Shown here in pieces: positions 12,859-24,517 of a DNA stretch of 64,000 nt. Position 1 is the stretch's first letter. Each line of letters starts with the position of its first letter. This DNA comes from Erpobdella octoculata (taxonomy: Eukaryota; Annelida; Clitellata; Hirudinida; Erpobdellidae), in NCBI GenBank assembly GCA_963978895.1, contig OZ022239.1:35882830-35946829 (forward strand), given 5' to 3'. Both the position numbers and the translations under genes were made by a program. Under the pieces are notes generated by a model. The model did not search any database. It was not told the DNA's origin and worked only from the letters and a program-made list of their open reading frames with translations.

Positions 12859-12905
12859 TTTTACTTGTTGCTGCCTGGTTTAATAAAATGCATTATTATA
12901 AAATT

Positions 12906-13475
12906 ATAGCGGGGTTACCCGACGTTGCTCGGGGTTTTCAAAGGTTTTGTTATCGTTTTTCTTTCTTACTCCCGTTTCCTTCCCCGCTTGCTCTCCCGCT
13001 TCAGGTCGCTTTTCCGTTCCCGGTCGCCTTCCCGTTCCCGGTCGCTTTCCCGTTCCCGGTCGCTTTCCCGTTCCCGGTCGCCTTCCCGTTCCCGGTCGCT
13101 TTCCCGTTCCCGCTTGCTCCCCCGTTCCCGTTCACGCTCGCGCTCATTTTCTCTTTTCCATTTCTTCCTACCTTCTTTTAGTCCATAAAACGTAAATTTT
13201 TTTTTAATAAATTTGCTAAACCTGGATAAAAGTTGCTTGTTACGTAAACTAAATTTGAATTTTATTACGCAATTACCGTACATAGGCACTTTTGACCTGG
13301 AAAGGTTTTTGCCCCCCCCCTGAGTCGGGGGATTGGAGAAAGGAGTCCAATCTTTTTTAACTTCCTTTTTCTGTATGAGAACTACTTCCATGCCAAATTT
13401 CATCAAGATCGCTCCAGCGGTTTGGATTTCTATAAGAGACAGACTCACAGACATTTATTTTTATATATATATAGA
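12906..13475 (-). mobile_element. Helitron-like element, family A (copy 1)
   Basis: Read on the minus strand it begins TCTATATATATATAAAA (13475 downward) and ends in a hairpin region, CCCGAGCAACGTCGGG, followed by CTAT where other copies have CTAG. No transposase is present, so it is non-autonomous. Inside, 13019-13140 is an 18-bp minisatellite (CGGTCGCTTTCCCGTTCC). Plus-strand frames through it read Arg-Ser or Phe-Pro-Val-Pro repeats and are artefacts. Family membership is seen directly by alignment with 15888-16397, 32260-32637, 49887-50551 and 63505-64000. Assignment to Helitrons rests on the end structure. Confidence 0.75.
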
Positions 13476-14780
13476 CTCATTATATATTATTTTGCGATTG
13501 CAGCGCCATCTCTTTTGATCTTCTGATCTTTAGGACTGACAGTGTACAACTGCGTTATAATTTTTATTTTACGCCTACGCGCATTAATTTGAGCGACTGC
13601 TGGCCGCCGCATTATGCGAAATTGGTAACATACATACATATAGACATCGGAAATTATTTATGTGATACAAACAAACAGTCAAACATTCAAACAAACAAAG
13701 AAACAAATACATAGTCGAAAGGTACTGATTATTATTTTTCAAACTGACAAAGGAAATAATAACAGCAAGGACAAAATGACAAATGACGTCACTTGGGGAT
13801 GTACCAGGTGCGTGAAGTATTGAAAGTGCAAGATTATTTTCTATTTCATCTTCTGCTTCAATAAATTTTTTTGAGTTGAAATTTGAATCTGTGATTGATT
13901 GCTTTGTTGGATTTAGATTTGTTTCAATTAGATTTGTTTTGTTGGATTTTTGTTTTAATTATACTTGAGAGTGAATTAAAAATTAATAAATTGATAAAAA
14001 TAAATGGATAAAATAAAAAACAGAATGTTTCTTTGAAAATACGCATAATTTGATTTTTTATTTTTAAAATTAATTTATCAAGTTTATAGAATAACAAAAA
14101 AATAAACTAACTAATAATATATCAATAAATATTTTCAATTGTTGAAACAAATATAAATAAAATTATTTAAAAGTTAAAAAAAAAACAAAAAAATCCATCA
14201 CAAATTTGAATTTAACTTTTTTTGTTACTCATAATGATAACAGTTTTTAATCTAAATTTCAATTTTTTCCTGTAATTGATTTCTGTTTTAAAATTTGATT
14301 TACCAACTGTCTTAAATTTATTTATATTTAAAAAGTTTAATTTTTAATTTTGTTATTTGTTTTTTTTGATATTGCGTTCTGTTCATGTATGCATGAACAT
14401 AACTTAACGCCAAAAACATAGAACGGTCTGGGAACCAGACATCTTGGACTCAGAACAGAAGTAGAAAGTTTGACCATCTACTGAGACTATTCTTATTATC
14501 CTTATTTGATTTTCTCCAATATTATTGATTAATTTTTAAACACAGTCAAGAATAATGCACACCAATAAACTTTAAATTAGTTTTAGAATATTATTAAAAA
14601 TATCTAAGTTGCCTCAAAGTACGTACAAGCAATACATTTTAATAATTTAAAGTTGGACTGCTCTGGAGGCGAATTAAAAAGTTACTTTGGGGGTTTCAAC
14701 GCTACCAAAAATTGGAATATTTCCTAAAACTAAAGTATATCATATTAAACAATTTTTAAACAATTATAAATATATAAAAC
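13476..14780. other. AT-rich non-coding stretch
   Basis: No gene supported. A short imperfect palindrome, GTTCATGTATGCATGAAC, lies near 14383-14400. Confidence 0.4.
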
Positions 14781-14836
14781 ATATAAAATAAATACAAATA
14801 GTATGTACATATAAAATAAATACAAATAGTATGTAC
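14781..14836. repeat. Perfect 28-bp tandem duplication
   Basis: Two identical copies, 14781-14808 and 14809-14836, each ending in AATAGTATGTAC. Confidence 0.95.
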
Positions 14837-15196
14837 ATTTTAAACAACAGCGTCATTTTTTCTGGAAAATTTGTTTTCGACATAATCGAAAGCTTCATTT
14901 TAATTCTAAAGATATTTATTAGTAGATTAAAATTTTATAGAATTCAATTAATTTTATTAGACTAATATGATTTTTATACAAAAAACAATTAATTTTCATT
15001 TAATTATGAATAATTACAAAAAATAATTTTTTCTTAATGAAAATACAAAACACGTAAATAATAAAAAGGTTAAGTCGAATAAGAAATAGATATTTTAATT
15101 TTTACACATGAGATTGATACAAAAATATGTAAATTACGTTTTATAGTAATATGTTATAATTTTTAATTTTATATTATAATTTATACTGATATGTTA

Positions 15197-15260
15197 CTAG
15201 CAGAGCTACCCGGCTTTGCCCAGGATTTTTAATGTTTTTTCCTCGTTTTTAGACGATGAA
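15197..15260 (-). mobile_element. Helitron-like 3'-end fragment
   Basis: CTAG at 15197-15200 followed by a CCCGGCTTTGCCCAGG block matches the shape of the family A 3' end (hairpin plus CTAG on the minus strand). The sequence then diverges from family A, so this is either a different family or a truncated copy. The extent beyond 15260 is unclear. Confidence 0.5.
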
Positions 15261-15513
15261 CTGTAAAATAATGAATATAATGATTTTTATTTTCACACAA
15301 AAAATTAAAATCTTTTATTGCTTTCTGTCATGTCAAGAAATTACTTTTCTTAGATGTTTGATGCAATCATCGTGGAGATGAGAAGCTTCTTCCAATTATG
15401 ATTTGATTGTGACAAATAACTTTGCTCAAAAACGATGACTGCTACAGAAGGCTATTATATAATAAAAACAAACCTATTATCATCAGAATCATGACTATCA
15501 TTATCATAATCGA

Positions 15514-15581
15514 GACATCATCATCATCATCGTCATCGTCATCGTCATCGCCATCGCCATCGCCATCGCCATCGACATCGA

Positions 15582-15620
<39 letters not shown>

Positions 15621-15622
15621 TA
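15514..15622. repeat. (ATCGTC/ATCGCC)n triplet array
   Basis: ATC blocks followed by ATCGTC, ATCGCC and ATCGAC hexamer blocks. Overlapping Ser-, Asp- and Met-rich frames are artefacts. Confidence 0.9.
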
Positions 15623-15778
15623 TAGGATACACGTTGAATGTTTTCAGGATACATGTCAAACGATGTTTGAAATACAAATTGAATGTTTCTAGGATAGATG
15701 TTGAATGGTGGTAAAAATACATATTTTTAGAAACACAACTTGAATGTTGTTATGAATGCTGGATTAAATATGCTTGTT

Positions 15779-15784
<6 letters not shown>

Positions 15785-15869
<85 letters not shown>

Positions 15870-15886
15870 ATTGTGTGTGTGTGTGT
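15785..15886. repeat. Compound (AC)n-(TA)n-(GT)n palindromic microsatellite
   Basis: (AC) to about 15809, (TA) to 15866, then GATT and (GT) to about 15886. The AC and GT blocks are complementary, so the whole tract can form one long cruciform or hairpin. Confidence 0.9.
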
Positions 15887-15887
15887 A

Positions 15888-16031
15888 ACGTATGCATTGC
15901 GAAACCATTGCGACACCATCCGATCGTAATGAAATGTTTACACAAGCTTGAGAGTCAGTGGAAGAAGGTTTTAGTAAAAAAAATTTAAATCGGTCACAAA
16001 ATGAGCGGAGCGGAGCGGGAAAATGAGCGGG

Positions 16032-16115
<84 letters not shown>

Positions 16116-16397
16116 AATCAAACAAACAATAGAAAAACAAGCAAACAATGAAGCAACAAGACAGACAGCCAGACAAACAACGAGAAAGCAAGCAAAAGCG
16201 GGAAAGCAACGGAGATCAAAAAAGCAAGCGGGAAAAAGAAAGTGACCGGGAGCGGGAAAGCTACCGGGAGCAAGAAACCAACCGGGAGTGAGAAAGCGAC
16301 CGGGAACGGGAGAGCAAGCGGGGAAGGAAACTGGAGCGTGAGAGACAAGCATAGAAAAACCTCTAAAAACCCCGAGCAACGCCGGGTACCCCGCTAG
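15888..16397 (+). mobile_element. Helitron-like element, family A (copy 2)
   Basis: The 5' region shares the GCATTGC, CATCCGATCGTAATGAAAT and TTGAGAGTCA blocks with 32280-32345 and with the reverse complement of 50425-50500. A (TA)n expansion at 16035-16112 follows GAGCGGGAACTATATA; the same site holds a shorter TA tract in the 50-kb copy. The GC-rich minisatellite (about 16200-16335) precedes the 3' end: CCCGAGCAACGCCGGG hairpin, then CTAG at 16394-16397 with T next. No transposase is present. The block 16112-16180 is not in other family A copies but recurs inverted at 19075-19190. Confidence 0.8.
16035..16112. repeat. (TA)n inside family A copy
   Basis: Pure TA dinucleotides inserted at a position that is a short TA tract in the related copy near 50333-50355. 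Confidence 0.95.
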
Positions 16398-16619
16398 TTA
16401 ATATATATATCTCAGCAAACAGTTTTAAATAAAATTACTAGTTTTAGTTAAATGTTTTAGAAATGATTTAAATATTGTTGCTGCATATTCCTTCAAATTT
16501 TGTTGTTTTTTTTATTTCTTAGTTTATTCAAAGTAAATTTTTATATTTTACTGATTAATCTCTTTCAGTATCGCTTTGACGTGGAGAGCTGATTGAATGT
16601 TTTCAATCATTAACTAAAT

Positions 16620-18685
16620 ATTGCTATAGAAACTTTTGTCGTTGTCCGCTATGCGGCACACAACTCCGAAATTACCAGGCAAAACATCAAAAGCGCTTCG
16701 CCAACTGTATAAGGCTAAACTACATTTTTGGATGAAATACCGATTTACCCAGGAACAGACAGACAAAGACAGATACAACAAATTCACAAAGTTATGTGCG
16801 GCAGCTGTAAAAAAGACGCAGTCTTACACAGAACAAAATTTGATCTCTACAAAAAATCTTGGAAATTTCTACAGATACGTAAACAAAAAACTATCTTCAA
16901 ACTCGTCCATAAATAGCATTGCAACTAGCAAAATCAATCTTACGTCGAATCCATAAGAGATAGCCAACATTTTCAACGATTACTTTGTTAAATTTGAAAC
17001 ACCAAACCTCTGAACTTTTGGAAAAGATCTCTTTTACTCCCGATGTTGTCCTTTAAGTCCTGAAAGGTCACAAAACTTCATGCTCTTCTGGTCCTGCTGA
17101 ATACCAAACATCATCCTAAAATGCTACGCCCACGGTTTAGCAACTCCACTCTGTCATATTTTTGATGTGTTTCTCAAGATGCGCAGGTTGCCAACAAATG
17201 GAAAAATTGTTTGCATCTCTCCAATTCATAAAAAGGGCTCGACAGGTTGTCCTTCTAATTATAGGCCAATCTTACTTACAAGTACCTGTTGTCGTGTCAT
17301 GGAAAAAGTAATCACCAAGGACATTTTGACTTACTTGTCCACGCACAACCTCATTTTCCATCATCAGCATGGCTTTCTAAGGCTCAAATCTACCTGTACA
17401 AATCTGCTTGAATGCGTTTATGATTGGTCATCGTCTTTACAGAATTATGAACGTACTGTCATCATTTATTTTAATTTTCATTTGATTCTGTTTCACACAC
17501 AAAGCGGATAACGAAACTAAAAGGTTATGAAATATTTGGTGACTTGTTGGCGTGGATTATCGATTTTCTGAGTGCCCGCACACAGTTTGTTTGCGTTAAT
17601 GGTCATCACTCTGGCCCAAGAGAAGTTACTAGCGGTGTTCCACAGGGTCCTGAGACCAATACTTTTTTTGATATACATTAACGATATTACAGACAAGTTG
17701 TCTGAGACAACCCAGCTTTCGAACAAGTTTCAGTTAAGCTATTCGTGGATGACATAAAAATTTAAGATGCGATTGACGAATTGATGTCCTGGAGTGAGAT
17801 ATGGCAGTTAAATTTGGCAGTAACAAAGTGCTTCGTATGCTCCATCTATGGTCTAGCAAGTAAAGAGCGTGTTGTACCCGACTATCATATTGACTCTCAT
17901 CAACTAGAGATTGTTGGTCACGAAATGGACACGCTTGGCGTTGTAATAGAAAAGGATCTTAAGTTTAAAAAACACATCGACAGTATTGTACATGCGGCAT
18001 CAGTTAGATTACGGCAGATTAATTTATGTTTCACTACTAAAGATTCAGATCTCTTGACAAGAGCATTTCCGTGTACGTAGGACCAATACTTGAATATTGT
18101 TCTTAGGTGTGGAATCCACATCATAGGCATTTGATCGACAGGCTCGAGAGAGTCCAAAGACGATTCACAAAAACAATTCCTTCTGTCAGTCGTCTTCCTT
18201 ATTTAACTCGCCTCAACATCCTCGGTCTCAAATCTTTGGAACATCGCAGACTTATTGCTGACCTATGACTTTGCTACAAAATTCTAAATGGTTTTATTGA
18301 CTCAACTTTAGTCACCAGCTTTGAATCGTCTGGTTACCAGGCCACAAGAGGCCATTGCTATAAGCTGAGGTCTGGCCTACACATGATCGATGCTACCAAG
18401 TTCTTCTTTGCCAACCGAGTTATAAAATCCCGGAATGTGGTCAACTCAACTACTTACAGCCGTTTCAGATGTCTGATCAACGAAACTGACCTTTCAAAAT
18501 TTCTAACACTCAATGATTTAAATACCCGATGACTTATATGTTTATCTTGCGTATTTGTTTGTGTTATTATTTTTCTTTTATTTTTGCTTTGAATTCTGTT
18601 CGAACGTATGCTTTATGCTGTCCGAACGGTGTTACTGGCCTACGGCTCCTTCTGTTGGAGAAATAAATAATAATAATAATCTGTA
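16620..18685 (+). pseudogene. Degenerate CR1/Jockey-type LINE, ORF2 reverse transcriptase part
   Basis: Conceptual translation across several frames shows the usual order of a non-LTR retrotransposon ORF2 without its endonuclease. There is a linker (NFYRYVNKKLS, about 16870), RT fingers with NYRPI (about 17260), QHGF (about 17365), SGVPQG (about 17628) and a catalytic FVDD box (about 17740). A thumb/C-terminal region follows with ERVQRRFTK and TRGHCYKLRSG to about 18530. The 3' UTR ends in an (AATA/AAT)n tail at 18660-18685. Multiple stops and frameshifts make it inactive. FVDD replaces the common FADD/YADD. 5' truncation is inferred because no endonuclease is seen upstream. Confidence 0.85.
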
Positions 18686-19070
18686 TAAGTGGCTTATAAA
18701 CGATTTTCTCGAATATTTATGGTAATCAAAGAGGTTGAATACAAATGTTTCTTTTTTCTTTAGCTTTAATCGCATCCGTATATTAAACAATTAATAACAA
18801 GTTTAATTAGCATTGAATTATTAAAACTAATTCTGTCGTTATATGTTTTATTGGTATAAATCAATAACTTTAATTCATTTACAAAATACATTAATTTAAA
18901 CTCATTTTAAATCATATTATATTTATATATTTAAAAACTAGAATTAAAGTTTTCTTGAAATATGAGTGATATGTGGGTCACGAGCAATTGAGAATGTGTC
19001 ACACGAGACAAACCCACATGCCATTCAAATATTTTTGTTTCGCGTATTTCTTTCTGTAATTCATATTTAT
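18686..19070. other. AT-rich non-coding stretch
   Basis: No feature supported. Confidence 0.4.
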
Positions 19071-19195
19071 TTATTTGATTGTCTGTTTGCTTGTCTGGTT
19101 GTTTGTCTTGCTGCTTAGGTGCTTGCTTGTCTGACTGTCTGTCTTGTTGCTTCATTGTTTGCTTGTTTTTCTATTGTTTGTTTGATTGACTGTTA
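19071..19195 (-). repeat. Inverted copy of a segment found inside family A copy 2
   Basis: The stretch from about 19137 to 19194 (TGCTTCATTGTTTGCTTG and flanks) is the near-exact reverse complement of 16112-16172, both next to more diverged TGTCTG/CAGACA repeats. A minus-strand 74-codon frame (Lys/Gln/Asp-rich) is the reading of these repeats. Confidence 0.7.
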
Positions 19196-19465
19196 GTTTT
19201 TATTTTTGAATTTGTCTGTTTATCCTATTTGTCTGATAATTCAATAATGTTTTTTAAATTTGTAATTTTGCACACGGGAGCTAATATACAATTATATCAG
19301 TTATGTTTTAGGCATTAAAAAAATATAATATTTACAAAATAACATGTTTTATTGAAATTAAAATAAATTAACTAAATTAATAAATAAATCGAATTAAATT
19401 AAATTGAATGATAATTGAAATGCACATACTTTTTCAACTTGTTTCATATGATTATATAATTGTAA

Positions 19466-20713
<1,248 letters not shown>

Positions 20714-20751
<38 letters not shown>

Positions 20752-20753
20752 TA
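20714..20753. repeat. Perfect 40-bp palindrome TAGATG-(TA)n-CATCTA
   Basis: TAGATG at 20714-20719 and CATCTA at 20748-20753 flank pure alternating TA; the whole reads the same on both strands. It begins at the family C terminus. Confidence 0.9.
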
Positions 20754-20758
20754 GACAG

Positions 20759-20759
20759 A

Positions 20760-20847
<88 letters not shown>
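20759..20847. repeat. (TA)n microsatellite
   Basis: Pure TA run between the palindrome and a family A remnant. Confidence 0.95.
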
Positions 20848-21288
<441 letters not shown>

Positions 21289-21332
21289 GGGCTTACTGTA
21301 CAGTTTCGGCTCGAAAGCCATCATCAGAGCCC
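21289..21332 (-). ncRNA. Hammerhead ribozyme (Penelope-like element type)
   Basis: On the minus strand the pieces occur in hammerhead order. Stem I 5' strand GGGCU is at 21332-21328, core CUGAUGA at 21327-21321, then one extra U. Stem II GGCU-UUCG-AGCC is a perfect 4-bp stem with UUCG tetraloop, at 21319-21308. Core GAAA is at 21307-21304. The short stem III starts with CUG and returns CAGU, followed by the cleavage triplet GUA. Stem I 3' strand AGCCC is at 21293-21289 and pairs perfectly with GGGCU. All conserved core bases are present. Self-cleavage would occur after the GUA. The extra U before stem II is unusual but recurs in the second copy at 33022-33062. Short stem III fits the minimal hammerheads known from Penelope-like elements and animal retrozymes. 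Confidence 0.82.
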
Positions 21333-21875
21333 TTTAAATAGAAAATAGTGAAAATATTCAAAAACGGACGAATGTAAAAGTCGAACTGAAATTGGAATAA
21401 TGGCGAAACGTATTTACCTAAAACTAGACGATTAGGAAACAAATATAATGCAAACCGATATAGTTGCGATAAAACCAAGCGGAGATAAAATAATGTGAGA
21501 TAAAATTAAACTGAGGTACATGGTATATAGAGAGCAGGAATACTACTGTAAAAACAGAAAACGTGAAGTGGAGTGAAATTGAGTTAAATATTGTTGAATG
21601 TTTGATATGGAATGAGAATCAGTTTTAGAAAGTATGTAAACTTACTAGAAATCGACTTCAAAAACCACAAAGCAACCAGCGAAACGGTAAACGAATAGCA
21701 TGCCGAGAAGTAAATGTTTACGTTGTGACCAGTGAAGCGATGGCCGACACGAAAGATAAAATATGAAATATAAAATATAAAATCGGAATGAAAGGATCAC
21801 GAGAGTAATAGGTTACGACTGAAATAAAATAAAAGTATAAGTATAAAAGTATAGGACTGAATGAAATGCGGCTAA
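21333..21875. other. AT-rich stretch between hammerhead and GC-rich ORF
   Basis: No frame supported. On the minus strand it lies between the stop of the 234-codon frame and the ribozyme and could be its 3' untranslated part, but this is only inferred from position. Confidence 0.35.
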
Positions 21876-22580
21876 TCACTTTCGTCTGCGGAAAGTTATG
21901 TTGCCGCAGTTAGTTAAATGAGGGAATGCGGACGAGCAGTCCACACGCACGGATCCGCTGTCATCGCCTGGCGGAACCGCTCGATTAACCCCACCGGATA
22001 CCGACGCCTCGACGCTATGGCCCGGGGTGGAGTGTAGGTTGGTCTCGCCGGACTCCGGCGCGCCGATGTCATGACTCGGGTTAGATTGCAGGTTAGCTCC
22101 GCTGGGGCCGCCGGACACCGGCGGAAAGACGCGAAGACTAGGAGTAGAGTACATGTCGTCGGAGTCAGACATCTGCTCCTCGATGCGATGACCCGGAGTG
22201 GCGTGCGGGACGGCGTCGCCGGACGTCGAAGGGGTTGCATCGACGTAAATTGGAATATCCGGCTCTCCAAATCTGTAGCCAGGTTTAAAAGATAATCTGT
22301 CGTTCTCCGGGAACTCCTGGTGCGTCACGCGACGATTGAGGTAGCAATCGGAACCCGAGTGACGAGGCGAGTCAGGGACGCGTCGATCAGTGAACTGACC
22401 GCCGTGATCAAGGGCCGAGAACGCAGGCTGCTGCGACAGAGGGACGGGTGCGACCGTGGAACCGTCTGACGAAGAATCCGCGTCTGACTCGGTGAGTGGC
22501 AGGTCCGGGGAGACGTCGCGGAGAAGCCGAAATCCGGACGCAGCGTCCGCTGAGCAATGATCGATATGTGGAGAATTCAA
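21876..22580 (-). CDS. GC-rich 234-codon open frame, unknown, lacking an ATG start
   Basis: The frame is far richer in G+C than its surroundings and stays open for over 700 bp until TGA at 21876-21878. It has no ATG at its upstream limit; it opens directly out of the (TA)n array, so it is a 5'-truncated ORF or an exon. The product is acidic, rich in Ser, Pro, Asp and Gly, and predicted disordered. Residues about 120-220 contain four degenerate 18-21-residue repeats around TPGHxxE...SGxxNLxS. No known domain is recognised. It is followed on the same strand by the hammerhead 0.55 kb downstream, so it could belong to that element, or be part of a host gene split by the TA array. Function unknown. 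Confidence 0.45.
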   Translation of the reverse strand: MNSPHIDHCSADAASGFRLLRDVSPDLPLTESDADSSSDGSTVAPVPLSQQPAFSALDHGGQFTDRRVPDSPRHSGSDCYLNRRVTHQEFPENDRLSFKPGYRFGEPDIPIYVDATPSTSGDAVPHATPGHRIEEQMSDSDDMYSTPSLRVFPPVSGGPSGANLQSNPSHDIGAPESGETNLHSTPGHSVEASVSGGVNRAVPPGDDSGSVRVDCSSAFPHLTNCGNITFRRRK

Positions 22581-22585
22581 TCGTG

Positions 22586-22767
<182 letters not shown>

Positions 22768-22946
22768 TGATAATAATCGCTGATTTAATTATCAACTTAC
22801 GCTCGATTGATTTTATAAAATTTAAACCGTTATTTCAGAACATATTAGTAAGTATAAAAAAACTTATTAAAGCTCATTTATTATTTTCCAATAAACTACA
22901 AAACCATTCCAGAGAGCCTGGTATACGATATTGCGATATCGTAACA
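22768..22946 (+). repeat. 5' LTR
   Basis: About 179 bp from about TGATAATAATCGC to TAACA. It aligns with 24518-24874 once the nested insertion and one target copy are removed, with roughly ten substitutions by eye. Confidence 0.8.
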
Positions 22947-22947
22947 T

Positions 22948-22965
22948 TGGCGTCAGAAGTGGGAT
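22948..22965 (+). promoter_or_regulatory. Primer binding site, tRNA-Leu type
   Basis: TGGCGTCAGAAGTGGGAT starts two bases after the LTR. It is complementary to the 3' end of animal tRNA-Leu (TGGTGTCAGAAGTGGGAT expected) with one mismatch at the fourth base. Confidence 0.75.
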
Positions 22966-22972
22966 TAAAAGA

Positions 22973-23731
22973 ATGGTTTTGAAAGCTTTGGATGAGCTTT
23001 TGATACTTGAGTTAAGGCGGGAACTTAGAAAACAAGAGCTCAATGATAAAGGGAAAAAATTTGAATTCGTGGACCGTTATCGGACGTCATTGGAGGACAA
23101 TGGGTTTGACCGAGAAAAGTACGAGTTTGAAACAGAGGATGAATTAACAAATTTTCTAAACAAAATGTCGGAGGAAAATAGAGCATCACAGGAGGAAAAC
23201 AGAGCAGCACATGAGGAAAACAGAGCAACGCAAAAAGAAACCAAAGCAGTTATGGAAGGAATAAGAGTATTGACTCTTCATGATAAGGTGGATCCTAAAA
23301 ACAGAATAACAAAGGCCGGTGTAGCGTTGCTGTCAGAAAACAGCAACAGAGAAAATGGGAGTATTTTTGGCAGTGGTTTGCCTGAGTGCGGACTGGACGG
23401 TACAAATGTTGAGAATTTGGTTGCAGAGACGGCTGAGGCAGTGATAGACACAGTTCTGGACCTGCGTGTTGCTGGCAAAGAAAATGATGTGAGTTGCTGC
23501 GCCAAAACCCAGTTTGAACTGGAGTCCACCAGCTGTGTCTCAGAACATGTGACAGATGACGGCCATACAGACTGCACAGGTCAGGTGGGTCGTGAGGAGG
23601 ACAGTGAAAGGAGAAGTGGACCAGTTTTGTGGCGGGGCGCCGCTAGAGTTGACCCTGTGGCTGAGTGTTGCTGGACTTTGACAGATTTTGAGGAAGTCGT
23701 CGGATCCGTCGGAGAGGTCTTGGCAAATTAA
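22973..23731 (+). CDS. Gag-like protein with N-terminal SAP domain (252 aa)
   Basis: The ATG at 22973 is the first in frame after the primer binding site. Residues about 9-44 ([19 protein letters not shown]... then FVDRY) match the helix-extension-helix pattern of a SAP domain, a DNA/RNA-binding fold often found at the N-terminus of invertebrate retrotransposon gag proteins. Residues about 67-87 encode three exact-length 7-residue repeats (EENRA + S/A/T + Q/H) from 21-bp DNA repeats at 23171-23233, likely a helix or coiled coil. The C-terminal half is acidic with several Cys but no clear CCHC knuckle. TAA ends it. The reading frame is intact, while the sequence downstream is decayed. Confidence 0.65.
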   Translation: MVLKALDELLILELRRELRKQELNDKGKKFEFVDRYRTSLEDNGFDREKYEFETEDELTNFLNKMSEENRASQEENRAAHEENRATQKETKAVMEGIRVLTLHDKVDPKNRITKAGVALLSENSNRENGSIFGSGLPECGLDGTNVENLVAETAEAVIDTVLDLRVAGKENDVSCCAKTQFELESTSCVSEHVTDDGHTDCTGQVGREEDSERRSGPVLWRGAARVDPVAECCWTLTDFEEVVGSVGEVLAN

Positions 23732-24504
23732 TTGATTCAAGTTGTCAAAGATGTTCCTGTTGCAGAAAAAGTTTTAGACAGTTTCTTGTTTGTTTGCGGT
23801 GGCTTGAGTGAGGTGTGTGGTGATGACGCCTGTGATGCGGCGTCTGGACAGGTTGTTTCACAGTTTTTGCAGGGCGAGCGGGATTTGTTGGGTGGTCATG
23901 AGTTCCAGGACATTGGGTAGGGTTGGATTTGGACAAAAATAATTTTGGATTAGATGGAGCGGAGCTCCAGGTGATGTCTGCTGTGTAAGGGATGCTACCC
24001 CAATTGAGTCGGCTGAAAAGGTTGCTGTTCGGATGTTGCAGAACAGTCTGAGTGTGCTTTAACGGATGCCAGTGAGACTGAGGCCCAGAGTGGGTTGGTT
24101 ACAGATTTTGTGTTTTGGTGGTGGCTCGCGGGAATGGAGCTGAAGCTTGGGAAGGTTGGACATTTCTGCACTGACGACGATCCTGTGTTTCGGGGTTTAA
24201 AAAGTTGTGAGAGGTCGGAAACTGATTGTGTCGTGCAGTTGCGGTTTCGTTTGCGTGGAGTAGTCAGTGGCCTGGTGTGGGCCCGGTGTGATCGACAGTC
24301 GTGTGTGAGGAGATTGGAATGTAGTAGTTTGAAGTGGTATTTAATTCACAACGCCAAATCAGAAGATCACACAGGTTCCAGCGAGACTTGACCATGTTGT
24401 TTACGAATTGCTGTCAAAGCCACGAGTGAAAATGAAGGTATTTTGTGTTCTTGGCCGTGTCGCATATTTCAAAGGCGACTATGCTGTTTGGGACGAAGAG
24501 AATT
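23732..24504 (+). pseudogene. Decayed internal region of the LTR element
   Basis: Two short frames (23732-23920 and 24095-24391) in different phases keep some coding-like composition, with Trp, Cys and charged residues, but match nothing I know. They may be the remains of one longer frame broken by frameshifts. Confidence 0.4.
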
Positions 24505-24517
24505 AAGAAAGAGGTAA

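Noticed and set aside
12786..13195. Arg-Ser (SR-like) or Phe-Pro-Val-Pro repeat proteins
   Set aside because: They coincide with the 18-bp minisatellite inside a Helitron-like element and recur in every copy in different frames.
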